Shown piece after piece: positions 1 to 7,237 of a DNA stretch of 54,022 nucleotides; positions within the stretch are counted from its first letter, which is position 1, and each line of letters begins with the position of its first letter. The notes under the pieces are model-generated. The model made no database searches. It had not been told where the DNA came from and saw nothing but the letters and a program-made list of their open reading frames with translations. A program made the position numbers and the translations under genes. The DNA comes from Prevotella sp. (GTDB taxonomy: Bacteria > Bacteroidota > Bacteroidia > Bacteroidales > Bacteroidaceae): the NCBI GenBank assembly GCA_024697405.1, contig JAILFU010000174.1, positions 1-54,022 on the forward strand, written 5' to 3'.

Positions 1-34
1 TGCCCGATTTGTTCTGCTTCTTCTCGACAAACAT
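1..34 (-). CDS. N-terminus of an IS transposase (cut by window edge)
   Basis: Reading the minus strand from the ATG at 34 gives MFVEKKQNKSG before the window ends. This matches the start I know from IS1634/IS4-like transposases of Bacteroidota, which begin MFV(R/E)xKxNKSG. The start is supported by a Bacteroidota -7 element, TACCTTTG, on the minus strand at 46-39, only a few bases upstream, so the message would be nearly leaderless. Only 11 residues are visible, so the family call rests on that short match; the catalytic domain lies off the window. Confidence 0.45.
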   Translation of the reverse strand, partial: MFVEKKQNKSG

Positions 35-38
35 GCCA

Positions 39-46
39 CAAAGGTA
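39..46 (-). promoter_or_regulatory. -7 element of the transposase promoter
   Basis: The minus strand reads TACCTTTG, the Bacteroidota -7 consensus TAnnTTTG, ending 4 bases before the ATG at 34. No convincing -33 TTTG is seen 19-20 bases further up. Confidence 0.4.
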
Positions 47-261
47 GTACTTATTCTTCAAATGACACCAGACGAGGGGGATTTTCTTGGTGGCAGGCAG
101 CCAAAAATGGCCTCTGAGACGAAACGAGGTGACCCAAAACGGCACTTTACTAGCTCGTAACTGTCTTATTTACAATAGAATGACTTTTTTAATACAAAAT
201 CATGCGGAAAACAGGACAAGGATGAAGCTGGAGCTACTGATGTAGCTACAGAAGAAAATAC

Positions 262-308
262 CGACTTTGCCGTATGTAACCTGACCGATGTTACATACGG
301 CAAAGTCG
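262..308. repeat. 19-bp perfect inverted repeat, 9-nt loop
   Basis: Arms at 262-280 (CGACTTTGCCGTATGTAAC) and 290-308 are exact reverse complements around the loop CTGACCGAT. No T-run follows on the plus strand, so it is not a typical intrinsic terminator. Fifteen bases of the arm, ACTTTGCCGTATGTA, recur at 28636-28650 between the xylanase-esterase and the mutase-like gene. Confidence 0.8.
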
Positions 309-338
309 ATTAGAAATGCCAAGTGACAGATGAGTGTA

Positions 339-464
339 AAACGGCGTTCGTATTTTTCCAAACGGCGTTAGTATTTTTTCAAACGGCGTTAGTATTTTTT
401 CAAACGGCGTTAGTATTTTTTCAAACGGCGTTCGTATTTTTCCAAACGGCGGCAGTATTTTTCT
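339..464 (+). repeat. 21-bp tandem repeat array, 6 units
   Basis: Units start at 339, 360, 381, 402, 423 and 444, each AAACGGCG followed by TTC or TTA (GCA in the last) and GTATTTTT(T/C)C. Because 21 is a multiple of three, open frames run through the array and give a heptapeptide repeat; I read these as by-products, not a gene. Related arrays lie at 24526-24588 and 46566-46710 in the same orientation. Confidence 0.9.
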
Positions 465-705
465 TGACAGTGACAGTTTCCTCTGTAGCTACAAAAGTAG
501 TTCGCCGGTAGCTCCTTTCATTCTTTAGTATTTCCTATCAATCATTTGCAAACCAATATGTTATGATGAGCTGTAGCACGTGTAGCTCTTTTTTTTTAGC
601 CTATATATTACGCGTACGCACGCGAAAGTTTCGTATTCCGTTGATGCTTCTCTCGGTGACATGTAGGCAAAAAAGCAACAAAATCTCAATTATTTCTTTC
701 CATTG

Positions 706-737
706 TTTGGTCAAGTCAGCAAAAAGTATTAATTTTG
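706..737 (+). promoter_or_regulatory. Promoter of the GH51 gene
   Basis: TTTG at 706-709, 20-base spacer, TAATTTTG at 730-737. This fits the Bacteroidota sigma-ABfr consensus and lies 40 bases before the start codon at 778. Confidence 0.7.
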
Positions 738-777
738 TAGGCTAGTAGAAATCTTTTCACTAAAAACTAATAAATTA

Positions 778-2793
778 ATGAGAAAACGTATTGCTTTCGG
801 TGCTGCCCTGCTGGCAGCAGCCACACTGGGGATGAGCGCCCAGCGGCCCATGAGTGCCCCAAAAGGCGGCAAGGCCATCAGTGACGAATTGATCGGTATC
901 TTCTTCGAGGACATCAACAACTCTGCCGATGGCGGCCTCTATGCCGAGCTGGTGCAGAACGGTTCCTTTGAGTACAGCCCTTCCGACCGTGACGGATGGG
1001 GCCCCGGCACAGCATGGCGGCAGGTGCGCCCCGGCCACTCGCTCGGTACTGTGCAGGTACGTATGGACAATCCCCTCCACGCTAACAACGCCACCTATAT
1101 GCGGCTGCACACAGAGCGCACGAAAGAGTTTCACGACTACAAAGGCTGGAAGGGCTTCGGCCTGCAGAACGACGGCTTCGACGGCATCAGCGTGAAGGCC
1201 GGCGCTAATTATGACTTCTCTGTTTTCCTGCGCAACATTGGAGGTGCAAAGCAGGTGCGTGTGGTGCTGGCAAAGCCCGGACAAGGCTGGGGCGCTGACC
1301 CTGTGGTGCTGGCCGAGACGACGCTCAGCGTAGGCAGCACATCGTGGAAGAAGTACGATGCTGTACTCACTCCGAATGCCGACTGCCAGAATGCAAATCT
1401 GCAGATACTCGTCCTTACCGTTGGCGACCTCGACATCGACCAGGTGTCGCTCATGCCCGAGGATACCTATAAAGGTCACGGCCTGCGCAAGGACTTGGCC
1501 CAGGCACTGGCCGACCTGCATCCTAAGTTCATGCGCTTCCCCGGCGGCTGTGTGGTGCACGGCGGTGGCGACGGCTTCTGGAACACTTATCGTTGGAAGA
1601 CCACCATCGGTCCGAAGGAGCAGCGCCGTCAGCTGAAGAATACCTGGGGCTATCACCAGAGCTGCGGACTGGGCTATTTTGAGTATTTCCAGTTCTGCGA
1701 AGACCTCGGCATGCAGCCCGTGCCCATCCTGCCTGCAGGTGTGAGCTGCCAGGGCACCAACGGCGGTTGGAACATGTGGCCCACTCAGGCACAGGACGTG
1801 GTGCCTATGTCGGAAATGGACGAGTGGGTGGCTGAGGCCATCGACCTCATCGAGTGGGCAAACGGCGACCCCGCCACCAACAAGTGGGCGAAGATGCGTG
1901 CCGACGCAGGCCATCCGAAGCCTTTCGGCCTGAAATATCTCGGCATCGGTAACGAGGAGAAAATCTCGCCCGAGTTCATCGAGCGCTTCAAGTATATCTA
2001 TGAGCGCGTGACGAAGGCTCACCCCGAAATCATCATCGTGGGCACGGCCGGTCCTGGCTCCCACGCCGGCAATCCCGACTTTGAAGCTGGCTGGAAACTC
2101 GCCGACGAGCTGGGCATGCCCATCCTCGACGAGCACTACTACGAGCAGAACACCTACTTCCTCAACAAGCGCCAGTATGACGACTATCCTCGCGACCGCA
2201 AGACGAAGGTCTATCTGGGAGAGTATGCCGCCAAGGACAAGAAGCTGATCGACGCTCTGGCCGAGGGTCTCTATCTGCTCCATGTGGAGCGCAACGCCGA
2301 TGTGGTCTGCATGACCAGCTATGCTCCCCTCTTCGCCCGGAAGAATGGCACGCAGTGGAATCCCGACCTCATCTACTACGACAACGAACGTCCCTTCCTG
2401 ACCTGCAGCTACTATGTGCAGCAGCTGTTTGGACAGTCGAGCGGGCAGTATTACTACGGCAACTGTGTCAGTTTCGAGGGCGACGCCCCCGGCGTGGAGC
2501 AGCCCCAGGCCGATGTGCACTACGGACAGAGCGTCATCCTGAACGTGAAGACCCGTAAGCTCTATGTGAAGCTGGTCAATGCCGGCGACCAGGCCAAGAA
2601 GTCCAACATCAACCTGGGTCGTTTCCCTTTGAAGAAGACTGCCACCAAGACCGTGCTGAGTGGTTTACCCACTCAGGAGAACAACTTCGACGAGCAGCCC
2701 ATCGCCCCCAAGACCGAGCAGGTGAAGGCCCAGAAGAAGTTCTCGCTCGACCTCGCTCCCTATACGATGGTCATGCTGGAGTATGCTCTCTAA
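778..2793 (+). CDS. Alpha-L-arabinofuranosidase, GH51
   Basis: A 671-residue secreted enzyme expected to remove terminal alpha-L-arabinose from arabinoxylan or arabinan. Residues 1-21 form a signal peptide ending SAQ. The catalytic barrel carries GIGNEEK with E393 as probable acid/base, DEHYY at 451-455 and LGEYA with E482 as probable nucleophile, followed by a C-terminal beta domain ending in the LAPYTMVMLEY strand typical of the family. It starts right after its own promoter. The next gene (GH43) begins 22 bases after the stop, so the two are probably co-transcribed and act together on arabinoxylan side chains. The family is clear; the exact substrate is inferred. Confidence 0.9.
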   Translation: MRKRIAFGAALLAAATLGMSAQRPMSAPKGGKAISDELIGIFFEDINNSADGGLYAELVQNGSFEYSPSDRDGWGPGTAWRQVRPGHSLGTVQVRMDNPLHANNATYMRLHTERTKEFHDYKGWKGFGLQNDGFDGISVKAGANYDFSVFLRNIGGAKQVRVVLAKPGQGWGADPVVLAETTLSVGSTSWKKYDAVLTPNADCQNANLQILVLTVGDLDIDQVSLMPEDTYKGHGLRKDLAQALADLHPKFMRFPGGCVVHGGGDGFWNTYRWKTTIGPKEQRRQLKNTWGYHQSCGLGYFEYFQFCEDLGMQPVPILPAGVSCQGTNGGWNMWPTQAQDVVPMSEMDEWVAEAIDLIEWANGDPATNKWAKMRADAGHPKPFGLKYLGIGNEEKISPEFIERFKYIYERVTKAHPEIIIVGTAGPGSHAGNPDFEAGWKLADELGMPILDEHYYEQNTYFLNKRQYDDYPRDRKTKVYLGEYAAKDKKLIDALAEGLYLLHVERNADVVCMTSYAPLFARKNGTQWNPDLIYYDNERPFLTCSYYVQQLFGQSSGQYYYGNCVSFEGDAPGVEQPQADVHYGQSVILNVKTRKLYVKLVNAGDQAKKSNINLGRFPLKKTATKTVLSGLPTQENNFDEQPIAPKTEQVKAQKKFSLDLAPYTMVMLEYAL

Positions 2794-2815
2794 TCATAAA
2801 AATATTGAAGGCCAC

Positions 2816-4465
2816 ATGAATAACAAAGGACAAGTGTTGATACTTGGCGCATCGTTGCTGCTGGCTGCCTCTGCCTGTTCTGACAAAAAGGCTGCGGCTC
2901 TGGACGATGAGCCTACGACGCTCAATACCGTCGGCAATCCCTATCTGCCCCTGTGGGAGCATATACCCGACGGCGAGCCCTACGTCTTTGAGGATCCCGA
3001 CAATCCTGGTAAGTACCGTGTCTACATCTACGGTTCCCACGACAACCTGAAAACCGAGTATTGCGGCCGCGACCAGGTGGTGTGGTCGGCCAGTGTTGAC
3101 AGTCTGAACCGCTGGCGCTACGATGGTGTTATTTTCAGCGTCGACCGCAATGGCATCGGCGAGCTTTTCCACAGCGACGGCAGGGCTGATGTGCTCTACG
3201 CCCCCGATGTGACGCTGGTGGTGAGCAACAACGGTGAGAAAACCTATTATCTCTATCCCAACGACCAGGAGGGAGGACGCAACGGCCTCATAGCCAAGAG
3301 CAACCGTCCCGACGGGCCTTTTGAAGTGTGTAACTGGAGCACAGAGGATCCCAATCGTGCCGATGGCGTGCTGGCTTTCGACCCTGCCGTCTTCGTTGAC
3401 GACGATGGGCGTGTCTATGGCTATTGGGGATTCGAGCGTTCTTTCGCCGCCGAGCTGGATCCCGCCACCATGGCCACAGTCAAGCCGGGTGCCAAAATCA
3501 TTGAGGATATGGTCTCAGGCCGTAACCAGGAGGGGCGTTTCAAGTTCTTCGAGGCCTCGTCCATGCGTAAGATTAAGGACAAGTACGTGCTCATCTACAG
3601 CCGCTTCACCGAGGAGGGCGAGTTCGGGCTGCCCACGTCCAACTACAATCTGGCCTATGCCTACAGCGACAGTCCTCTGGGACCCTACACCTACGGCGGA
3701 ACCATTATCGATGCCCGTGCCCGTGGCCTCGACGAGCAGGGAAATGTCATCGCCACCGCCTGTATCGACGGTAATACGCATGGCAGTATCTGCGAGATCA
3801 ATGGCCAGTGGTATGTGTTCTATCATCGCCAGACGGGTACCGACGAATATGCCCGTCAGGCCATGGTGTCGCCCATCACAGTCAACGTAGAGGAAGGGAA
3901 AGGAGGCAAGGTGGTCATCTCTGAGGCAGAGCTGACATCCGAAGGCTTCGCTCTCGACGGCCTCGACCCGCTGGAGCGTCACTCTGCAGGACTGGCCTGC
4001 TGGTACACTGGCCCGCGTGTGGCCGAACACCAATGGCCCAACAACACTTTCTATGGCTCATATATTGACAGGGGCTACGGTACCGACAGCAATTTCGAGG
4101 CTCCTTACGACCTGCGCAACAACACCAACTATGTGGTCAACAATACCGACGGCTCCATCGTGGGCTACAAGTATTTCAATTTCACGGCTACGCAGGGCAA
4201 GAAACTGAAACTGTTGCTGCGCCTTATTCCCGAAGGCATCGACGGCACTATCAGCGTGATGGCCGACAGCCCCTGGGAGTCGAAGGGCGGGCAGAAGCTG
4301 GGGAGCATCGAGCTGAAGGCCGACATGCCACAGGAGTCGACGGAGTTCTCGGCCGACCTGCCAGCTCTTGCCGGCATGACAGGCAAGCATGCCATCTTCT
4401 TCACCTTCTCCTCGCCAACGAAGGAAAAGTCGCTCTGCACCCTCCAGGACTTCGTCTTCGAGTAA
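2816..4465 (+). CDS. GH43 family glycosidase, lipoprotein
   Basis: The ATG at 2816 is chosen because it begins a lipoprotein signal (LLLAASAC, lipid-bearing C21); an in-frame start at 2783 would overlap the GH51 stop and add a hydrophilic leader. The N-terminal five-bladed propeller shows the GH43 pattern: an early Asp (D52 in HIPDGEP) as candidate base, D189 in AFDPAVFVDDDGR, and E246 in FFEASS as candidate acid. The C-terminal part (about residue 400 on, including NNTNYVVNNTDGSIVGYKYF) looks like a carbohydrate-binding beta-sandwich of the CBM6 type. Likely arabinofuranosidase or beta-xylosidase at the cell surface, working with the upstream GH51 enzyme; the specificity is not readable. Confidence 0.85.
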   Translation: MNNKGQVLILGASLLLAASACSDKKAAALDDEPTTLNTVGNPYLPLWEHIPDGEPYVFEDPDNPGKYRVYIYGSHDNLKTEYCGRDQVVWSASVDSLNRWRYDGVIFSVDRNGIGELFHSDGRADVLYAPDVTLVVSNNGEKTYYLYPNDQEGGRNGLIAKSNRPDGPFEVCNWSTEDPNRADGVLAFDPAVFVDDDGRVYGYWGFERSFAAELDPATMATVKPGAKIIEDMVSGRNQEGRFKFFEASSMRKIKDKYVLIYSRFTEEGEFGLPTSNYNLAYAYSDSPLGPYTYGGTIIDARARGLDEQGNVIATACIDGNTHGSICEINGQWYVFYHRQTGTDEYARQAMVSPITVNVEEGKGGKVVISEAELTSEGFALDGLDPLERHSAGLACWYTGPRVAEHQWPNNTFYGSYIDRGYGTDSNFEAPYDLRNNTNYVVNNTDGSIVGYKYFNFTATQGKKLKLLLRLIPEGIDGTISVMADSPWESKGGQKLGSIELKADMPQESTEFSADLPALAGMTGKHAIFFTFSSPTKEKSLCTLQDFVFE

Positions 4466-4490
4466 GAGAGCGAATCGTACATATAAGATT

Positions 4491-4523
4491 ACGCACGCCG
4501 TCCAGTGGAACGGCGTGCGTTTC
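4491..4523 (+). terminator. Terminator after the GH51-GH43 pair
   Basis: An 11-bp perfect hairpin (ACGCACGCCGT at 4491-4501, ACGGCGTGCGT at 4510-4520, 8-base loop) followed by TTCTGATT. The T-run is weak. It lies between convergent genes, so it may serve both. Confidence 0.6.
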
Positions 4524-4579
4524 TGATTGAATATCGGAGGATTTGGGGAAAACAGTGAGGGTCTCCCCGATAATCATTA

Positions 4580-5833
4580 TCAGTCGAAGAAGCCGGGCTG
4601 CTTATAGGGTATGCCTAGCTCGCGGTCGACGGTGGCGAGGATGCCCTGCACCTGACCAAGGGCGAACATGCGGCCCAGGAGAGTGTAGCCGGCGTTGTGG
4701 CCGTGGCTCGACTCGTCGAGGATGCCGCCGGGTTCGTCGGTGAAGGTCATGCCGTGGTCTACACGCATGGGCAGCTGGGGATTCTCCTTTTCGAAGATAC
4801 GGCAAAGCTCGATGAGGTCGGCACGGCCACCCAGGTGCGAAGCTTCGGTGAAGTCGCCATTGGGGAAGATGTGGCAGGAGCGCAGGTGTACGAAATGGGT
4901 GCGGGGGGCAAACTTGCGGGCCAGTTCCACGACGTTATTATAGGCTCCGGCCGAGAGGCTTCCAGCGCAGAAGGTGAGTCCGTTGTGCTTATTGGGCACG
5001 GCATCGAGGAACCACTGGATGTCCTCTTCGGTGCGGACGATGCGCGGCAGTCCGAGAATCTCAATGGGGGGGTCGTCGGGATGGACGCACATATTCATAC
5101 CACACTCCTCACACGTAGGCATGATGGCCTCAAGGAAGTACTTCATGTTGGCGCGCAGCTGTGCTTTGTCAATGCCTTTGTAGAGGTCGAGGAACTCGCG
5201 GAACTTCTGCACGGGGGCCTCGTCGTTCTCGCTGAAGTTGCCGGAGACGAAGCCCTGGGTCTTGATGACGATGTTCTCCACCAGCTTGTGGTCTTTCTCG
5301 GGAGTCATTGTCTTGGCCAGCTCGTCGCATTCGGCCAGCACGTTACGACCCTCGCCCACGCCGGCGGGGAACTGGAACTGTGCCCACTCCTCGCGGGCAC
5401 CCTCGCGCTTCAGGATATAGATGTCGAAGTAGGCGAACTCAGCGTAGTTGAAGTAGAGGTTAGTGGCGCCGTTAGGGTTGTTGTGGAACAGGTCGGTGCG
5501 GGCCCAGTCGAGCACTGGCATGAAGTTGTAGCAGATGCAGTGGATGCCCTCGGCCGAGAGGTTGCGCAGGCTCTCTTTGTACACCTCTATCTGCTCGTCG
5601 CGGTCGGGACCGCCATACTTGATGGTCTCCACCACGGGCAGGCTCTCCACCACGCTCCAGCGCATGCCGTAGCTCTCGATATACTCGCGCAGGTCGCGAA
5701 TCTTCTCACGCGTCCACACCTGTCCTAAGGGCACGTCGTGCAGGGCGGTGACAATGCCCTCTACTCCAATCTGTCTCAACATGGCAAGCGTAATCTTGTC
5801 TTTCTTGCCAAACCATCTCCAAGTTCTTTCCAT
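4580..5833 (-). CDS. uxuA: Mannonate dehydratase
   Basis: Converts D-mannonate to 2-keto-3-deoxygluconate in the hexuronate pathway, consistent with using glucuronate released from xylan. The start is the ATG at 5833 (MERTWRWFG, 417 residues); an upstream in-frame start would place the leader across the promoter. Family-typical stretches are the N-terminal WRWFGKKDKITL, YNFMPVLDWARTDL, the metal-site region CVHPDDPP, GLTFCAGSLSAG and HLRSCH near the C-terminus. It stands alone with its own promoter and is convergent with the arabinoxylan genes. No other uronate genes are visible here. Confidence 0.93.
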   Translation of the reverse strand: MERTWRWFGKKDKITLAMLRQIGVEGIVTALHDVPLGQVWTREKIRDLREYIESYGMRWSVVESLPVVETIKYGGPDRDEQIEVYKESLRNLSAEGIHCICYNFMPVLDWARTDLFHNNPNGATNLYFNYAEFAYFDIYILKREGAREEWAQFQFPAGVGEGRNVLAECDELAKTMTPEKDHKLVENIVIKTQGFVSGNFSENDEAPVQKFREFLDLYKGIDKAQLRANMKYFLEAIMPTCEECGMNMCVHPDDPPIEILGLPRIVRTEEDIQWFLDAVPNKHNGLTFCAGSLSAGAYNNVVELARKFAPRTHFVHLRSCHIFPNGDFTEASHLGGRADLIELCRIFEKENPQLPMRVDHGMTFTDEPGGILDESSHGHNAGYTLLGRMFALGQVQGILATVDRELGIPYKQPGFFD

Positions 5834-5866
5834 ATTTGTTTCTTCTGTTAGGTTAGAATGATGATG

Positions 5867-5897
5867 CAAAGGTACGAATAAGAATGCGAAAACCAAA
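5867..5897 (-). promoter_or_regulatory. Promoter of uxuA
   Basis: On the minus strand TTTG (5897-5894), a 19-base spacer and TACCTTTG (5874-5867), about 33 bases before the ATG at 5833. A textbook Bacteroidota promoter. Confidence 0.8.
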
Positions 5898-5968
5898 GGC
5901 ATTATCCTGCAATTTACTAAAAATATATTAAAAAAGTATGCCTTCTGTCAATTTCCCTTCATTTTTGC

Positions 5969-5999
5969 TTGCGTATTCCGTTTATTTTAGATAATTTTG
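5969..5999 (+). promoter_or_regulatory. Promoter of the Bor-like lipoprotein gene
   Basis: TTG at 5969-5971, 20-base spacer, TAATTTTG at 5992-5999, about 50 bases upstream of the start at 6051. Confidence 0.6.
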
Positions 6000-6050
6000 C
6001 GTTTGAAATTCGTTATTGTATAACAAAGAATAGACTAAACAGTAAAGACT

Positions 6051-6356
6051 ATGAAGAAATTTGTAATGGGCGCAACATGCTTCTGTGCAGTGATGTTGCT
6101 TTGCTCTTGTTACGCACAGGAAGTGAATGTAGGTATGGCTGAGGATGCTCAGGCAGTACAGGTGGCAAAAGTGAAAAACCAGCAGTTCATCTATGCGCTT
6201 GTGCCGAAGACAATGGACAAGGCCGAGAATCATGTGAAGGACACGAAGCACTTCCGCATGAAGACCGTTCAGACTTTCTGGGACGGAGTCCTCTCGGGTA
6301 TTACCTTCGGTATTTACACCCCCTCCACAACTTATTATTACGAACCTGCAAAATAA
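6051..6356 (+). CDS. Bor/Iss-like small lipoprotein
   Basis: A 101-residue protein with a signal region ending LLCSC, so C20 is the probable lipidation site. The C-terminal half carries a stretch typical of the Bor family of lambda and its relatives: a Q-TF-x-DG-x-L-x-x-ITFGIYTP core. In Enterobacteria Bor/Iss proteins are outer-membrane lipoproteins linked to serum resistance; the role in Bacteroidota is not known. It lies 12 bases before the beta-barrel gene and probably shares its promoter and terminator. The call is by motif resemblance. Confidence 0.6.
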   Translation: MKKFVMGATCFCAVMLLCSCYAQEVNVGMAEDAQAVQVAKVKNQQFIYALVPKTMDKAENHVKDTKHFRMKTVQTFWDGVLSGITFGIYTPSTTYYYEPAK

Positions 6357-6368
6357 ACGTTTTGAAGT

Positions 6369-7058
6369 ATGAAAAAGACCCTTTTAATGGCCGCCATGAT
6401 GGTTGCCTCTTTGAGTGCCAGCGCCCAGTATGAGGCAGGGACATTATCTATTCAGCCAAGAGTGGGTGTTGTTGGGGCAACACTGACAAACATGCCGTCG
6501 GTTCAATTAACAGAATTGGGCAACAAAAAGCTTGACTCGGAACCTCTAGGAGGATTTTTCTTCGGTGCCGACGCGGAATATCAGCTTGCTGACAAATTCA
6601 GTTTGGCTGCCGGCTTGAACTTCTCGCAGGCAGGTTCAGCATGGGAAAACTATAATTACACATCAGAAGGTGTGAAGTATGAGGTGAAGGATTCGAAAGT
6701 GGAGTTGGGCTATATTAATATCCCCGTGACCGCCAGTTACTATATCTGGAAAGGTCTGGCTGTGAAGAGTGGCGTACAGTTCGGCTTCCTGACTAGTGCC
6801 AAGGTGAAGTCTACTATTAAGGCTTCCGAGGGGAGTACTAAAGCCTCGGTTGACTTGGATGAAGACTTCAAGGATAATTGCGAAAAGTTTGATATCTCTA
6901 TCCCTGTCGGCTTGTCCTACGAATTCGACAACCACCTTGTCATTGACGCTCGCTACAATATCGGCCTGAACAAGGTGAATAAGGATTCGGCCCCCGGCGT
7001 TAAGGACAGCAAGAACGGTGTGTTCACGCTGACCATTGGCTATAAGATTAAGCTGTAA
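6369..7058 (+). CDS. Outer-membrane beta-barrel protein
   Basis: 229 residues with a signal peptide (MKKTLLMAAMMVASLSASAQ), then alternating beta strands typical of the PorT/OMP_b-brl_2 group: GVVGATLTN, a FFFGADAEYQLADKFSLAAGLNFSQ strand pair, INIPVTASYYIWKGLAVKSGVQFGF, and the closing FTLTIGYKIKL ending in a hydrophobic residue. This layout suits a small integral barrel without an enzymatic domain. Twelve bases separate it from the Bor-like gene. The function beyond an outer-membrane location cannot be told. Confidence 0.8.
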   Translation: MKKTLLMAAMMVASLSASAQYEAGTLSIQPRVGVVGATLTNMPSVQLTELGNKKLDSEPLGGFFFGADAEYQLADKFSLAAGLNFSQAGSAWENYNYTSEGVKYEVKDSKVELGYINIPVTASYYIWKGLAVKSGVQFGFLTSAKVKSTIKASEGSTKASVDLDEDFKDNCEKFDISIPVGLSYEFDNHLVIDARYNIGLNKVNKDSAPGVKDSKNGVFTLTIGYKIKL

Positions 7059-7064
7059 TCCTCG

Positions 7065-7080
7065 GGCTCTTGATAGAGCC
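7065..7080 (+). other. Small hairpin after the beta-barrel gene
   Basis: GGCTCT and AGAGCC around the loop TGAT, with no T-run. It lies 50 bases before the stronger terminator and may only stabilise the mRNA end. Confidence 0.35.
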
Positions 7081-7114
7081 TCTAGGTTATAGACGATAGA
7101 ATCTGATTCTCATG

Positions 7115-7153
7115 GGATGTGTCAAAACGTGTTTGTTTTGGCACATCCTTTTG
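7115..7153 (+). terminator. Rho-independent terminator of the lipoprotein/barrel operon
   Basis: A 14-bp stem (GGATGTGTCAAAAC at 7115-7128 with GTTTTGGCACATCC at 7135-7148, one G-U pair) with a 6-base loop, followed by TTTTGATT. It ends before the ileS promoter. Confidence 0.8.
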
Positions 7154-7177
7154 ATTATGATATTTTGTCTTTACAGA

Positions 7178-7209
7178 TTTGGAGGAATTAAAAAAAATGA
7201 TTACCTTTG
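7178..7209 (+). promoter_or_regulatory. Promoter of ileS
   Basis: TTTG at 7178-7181, 20-base spacer, TACCTTTG at 7202-7209, 28 bases before the ATG at 7238. The promoter rules out the in-frame start at 7112, which falls inside the preceding terminator. Confidence 0.75.
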
Positions 7210-7237
7210 CACCTTCAAAAAAGCAAAACGACAGAAT

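Larger units (their letters stand above)
35..777. other. Gene-free repeat-rich intergenic region 1
   Basis: About 740 bases without a credible gene. In order it holds: a TGTAGCTACA palindrome (241-250), a 19-bp inverted repeat (262-308), six 21-bp tandem repeats (339-464), a second TGTAGCTACA (484-493), a related AGCTGTAGCACGTGTAGCT (566-584), an alternating purine-pyrimidine tract (about 608-624) and the promoter of the next gene (706-737). The region shares its 21-bp repeats, TGTAGCTACA motifs and alternating tract with the gap at 46263-47325. Confidence 0.7.

Noticed and set aside
339..464. The 21-bp arrays as CRISPR.
   Set aside because: The repeats are directly adjacent without spacers, and no cas genes are present.
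323..511. Open frames through the 21-bp arrays giving heptapeptide repeats (for example FFQTALV), and similar minus-strand frames at the other arrays.
   Set aside because: A repeat of 21 bases keeps all frames open by arithmetic; the peptides are different in each array and strand, and there is no ribosome-binding site.
775..2520. A 581-residue open frame on the strand opposite the GH51 gene.
   Set aside because: It mirrors the codon structure of a clear GH51 gene, has no family resemblance, no ribosome-binding site and no promoter. The same applies to the long antisense frames at 4697-5728, 20066-21403 and 42170-43366.
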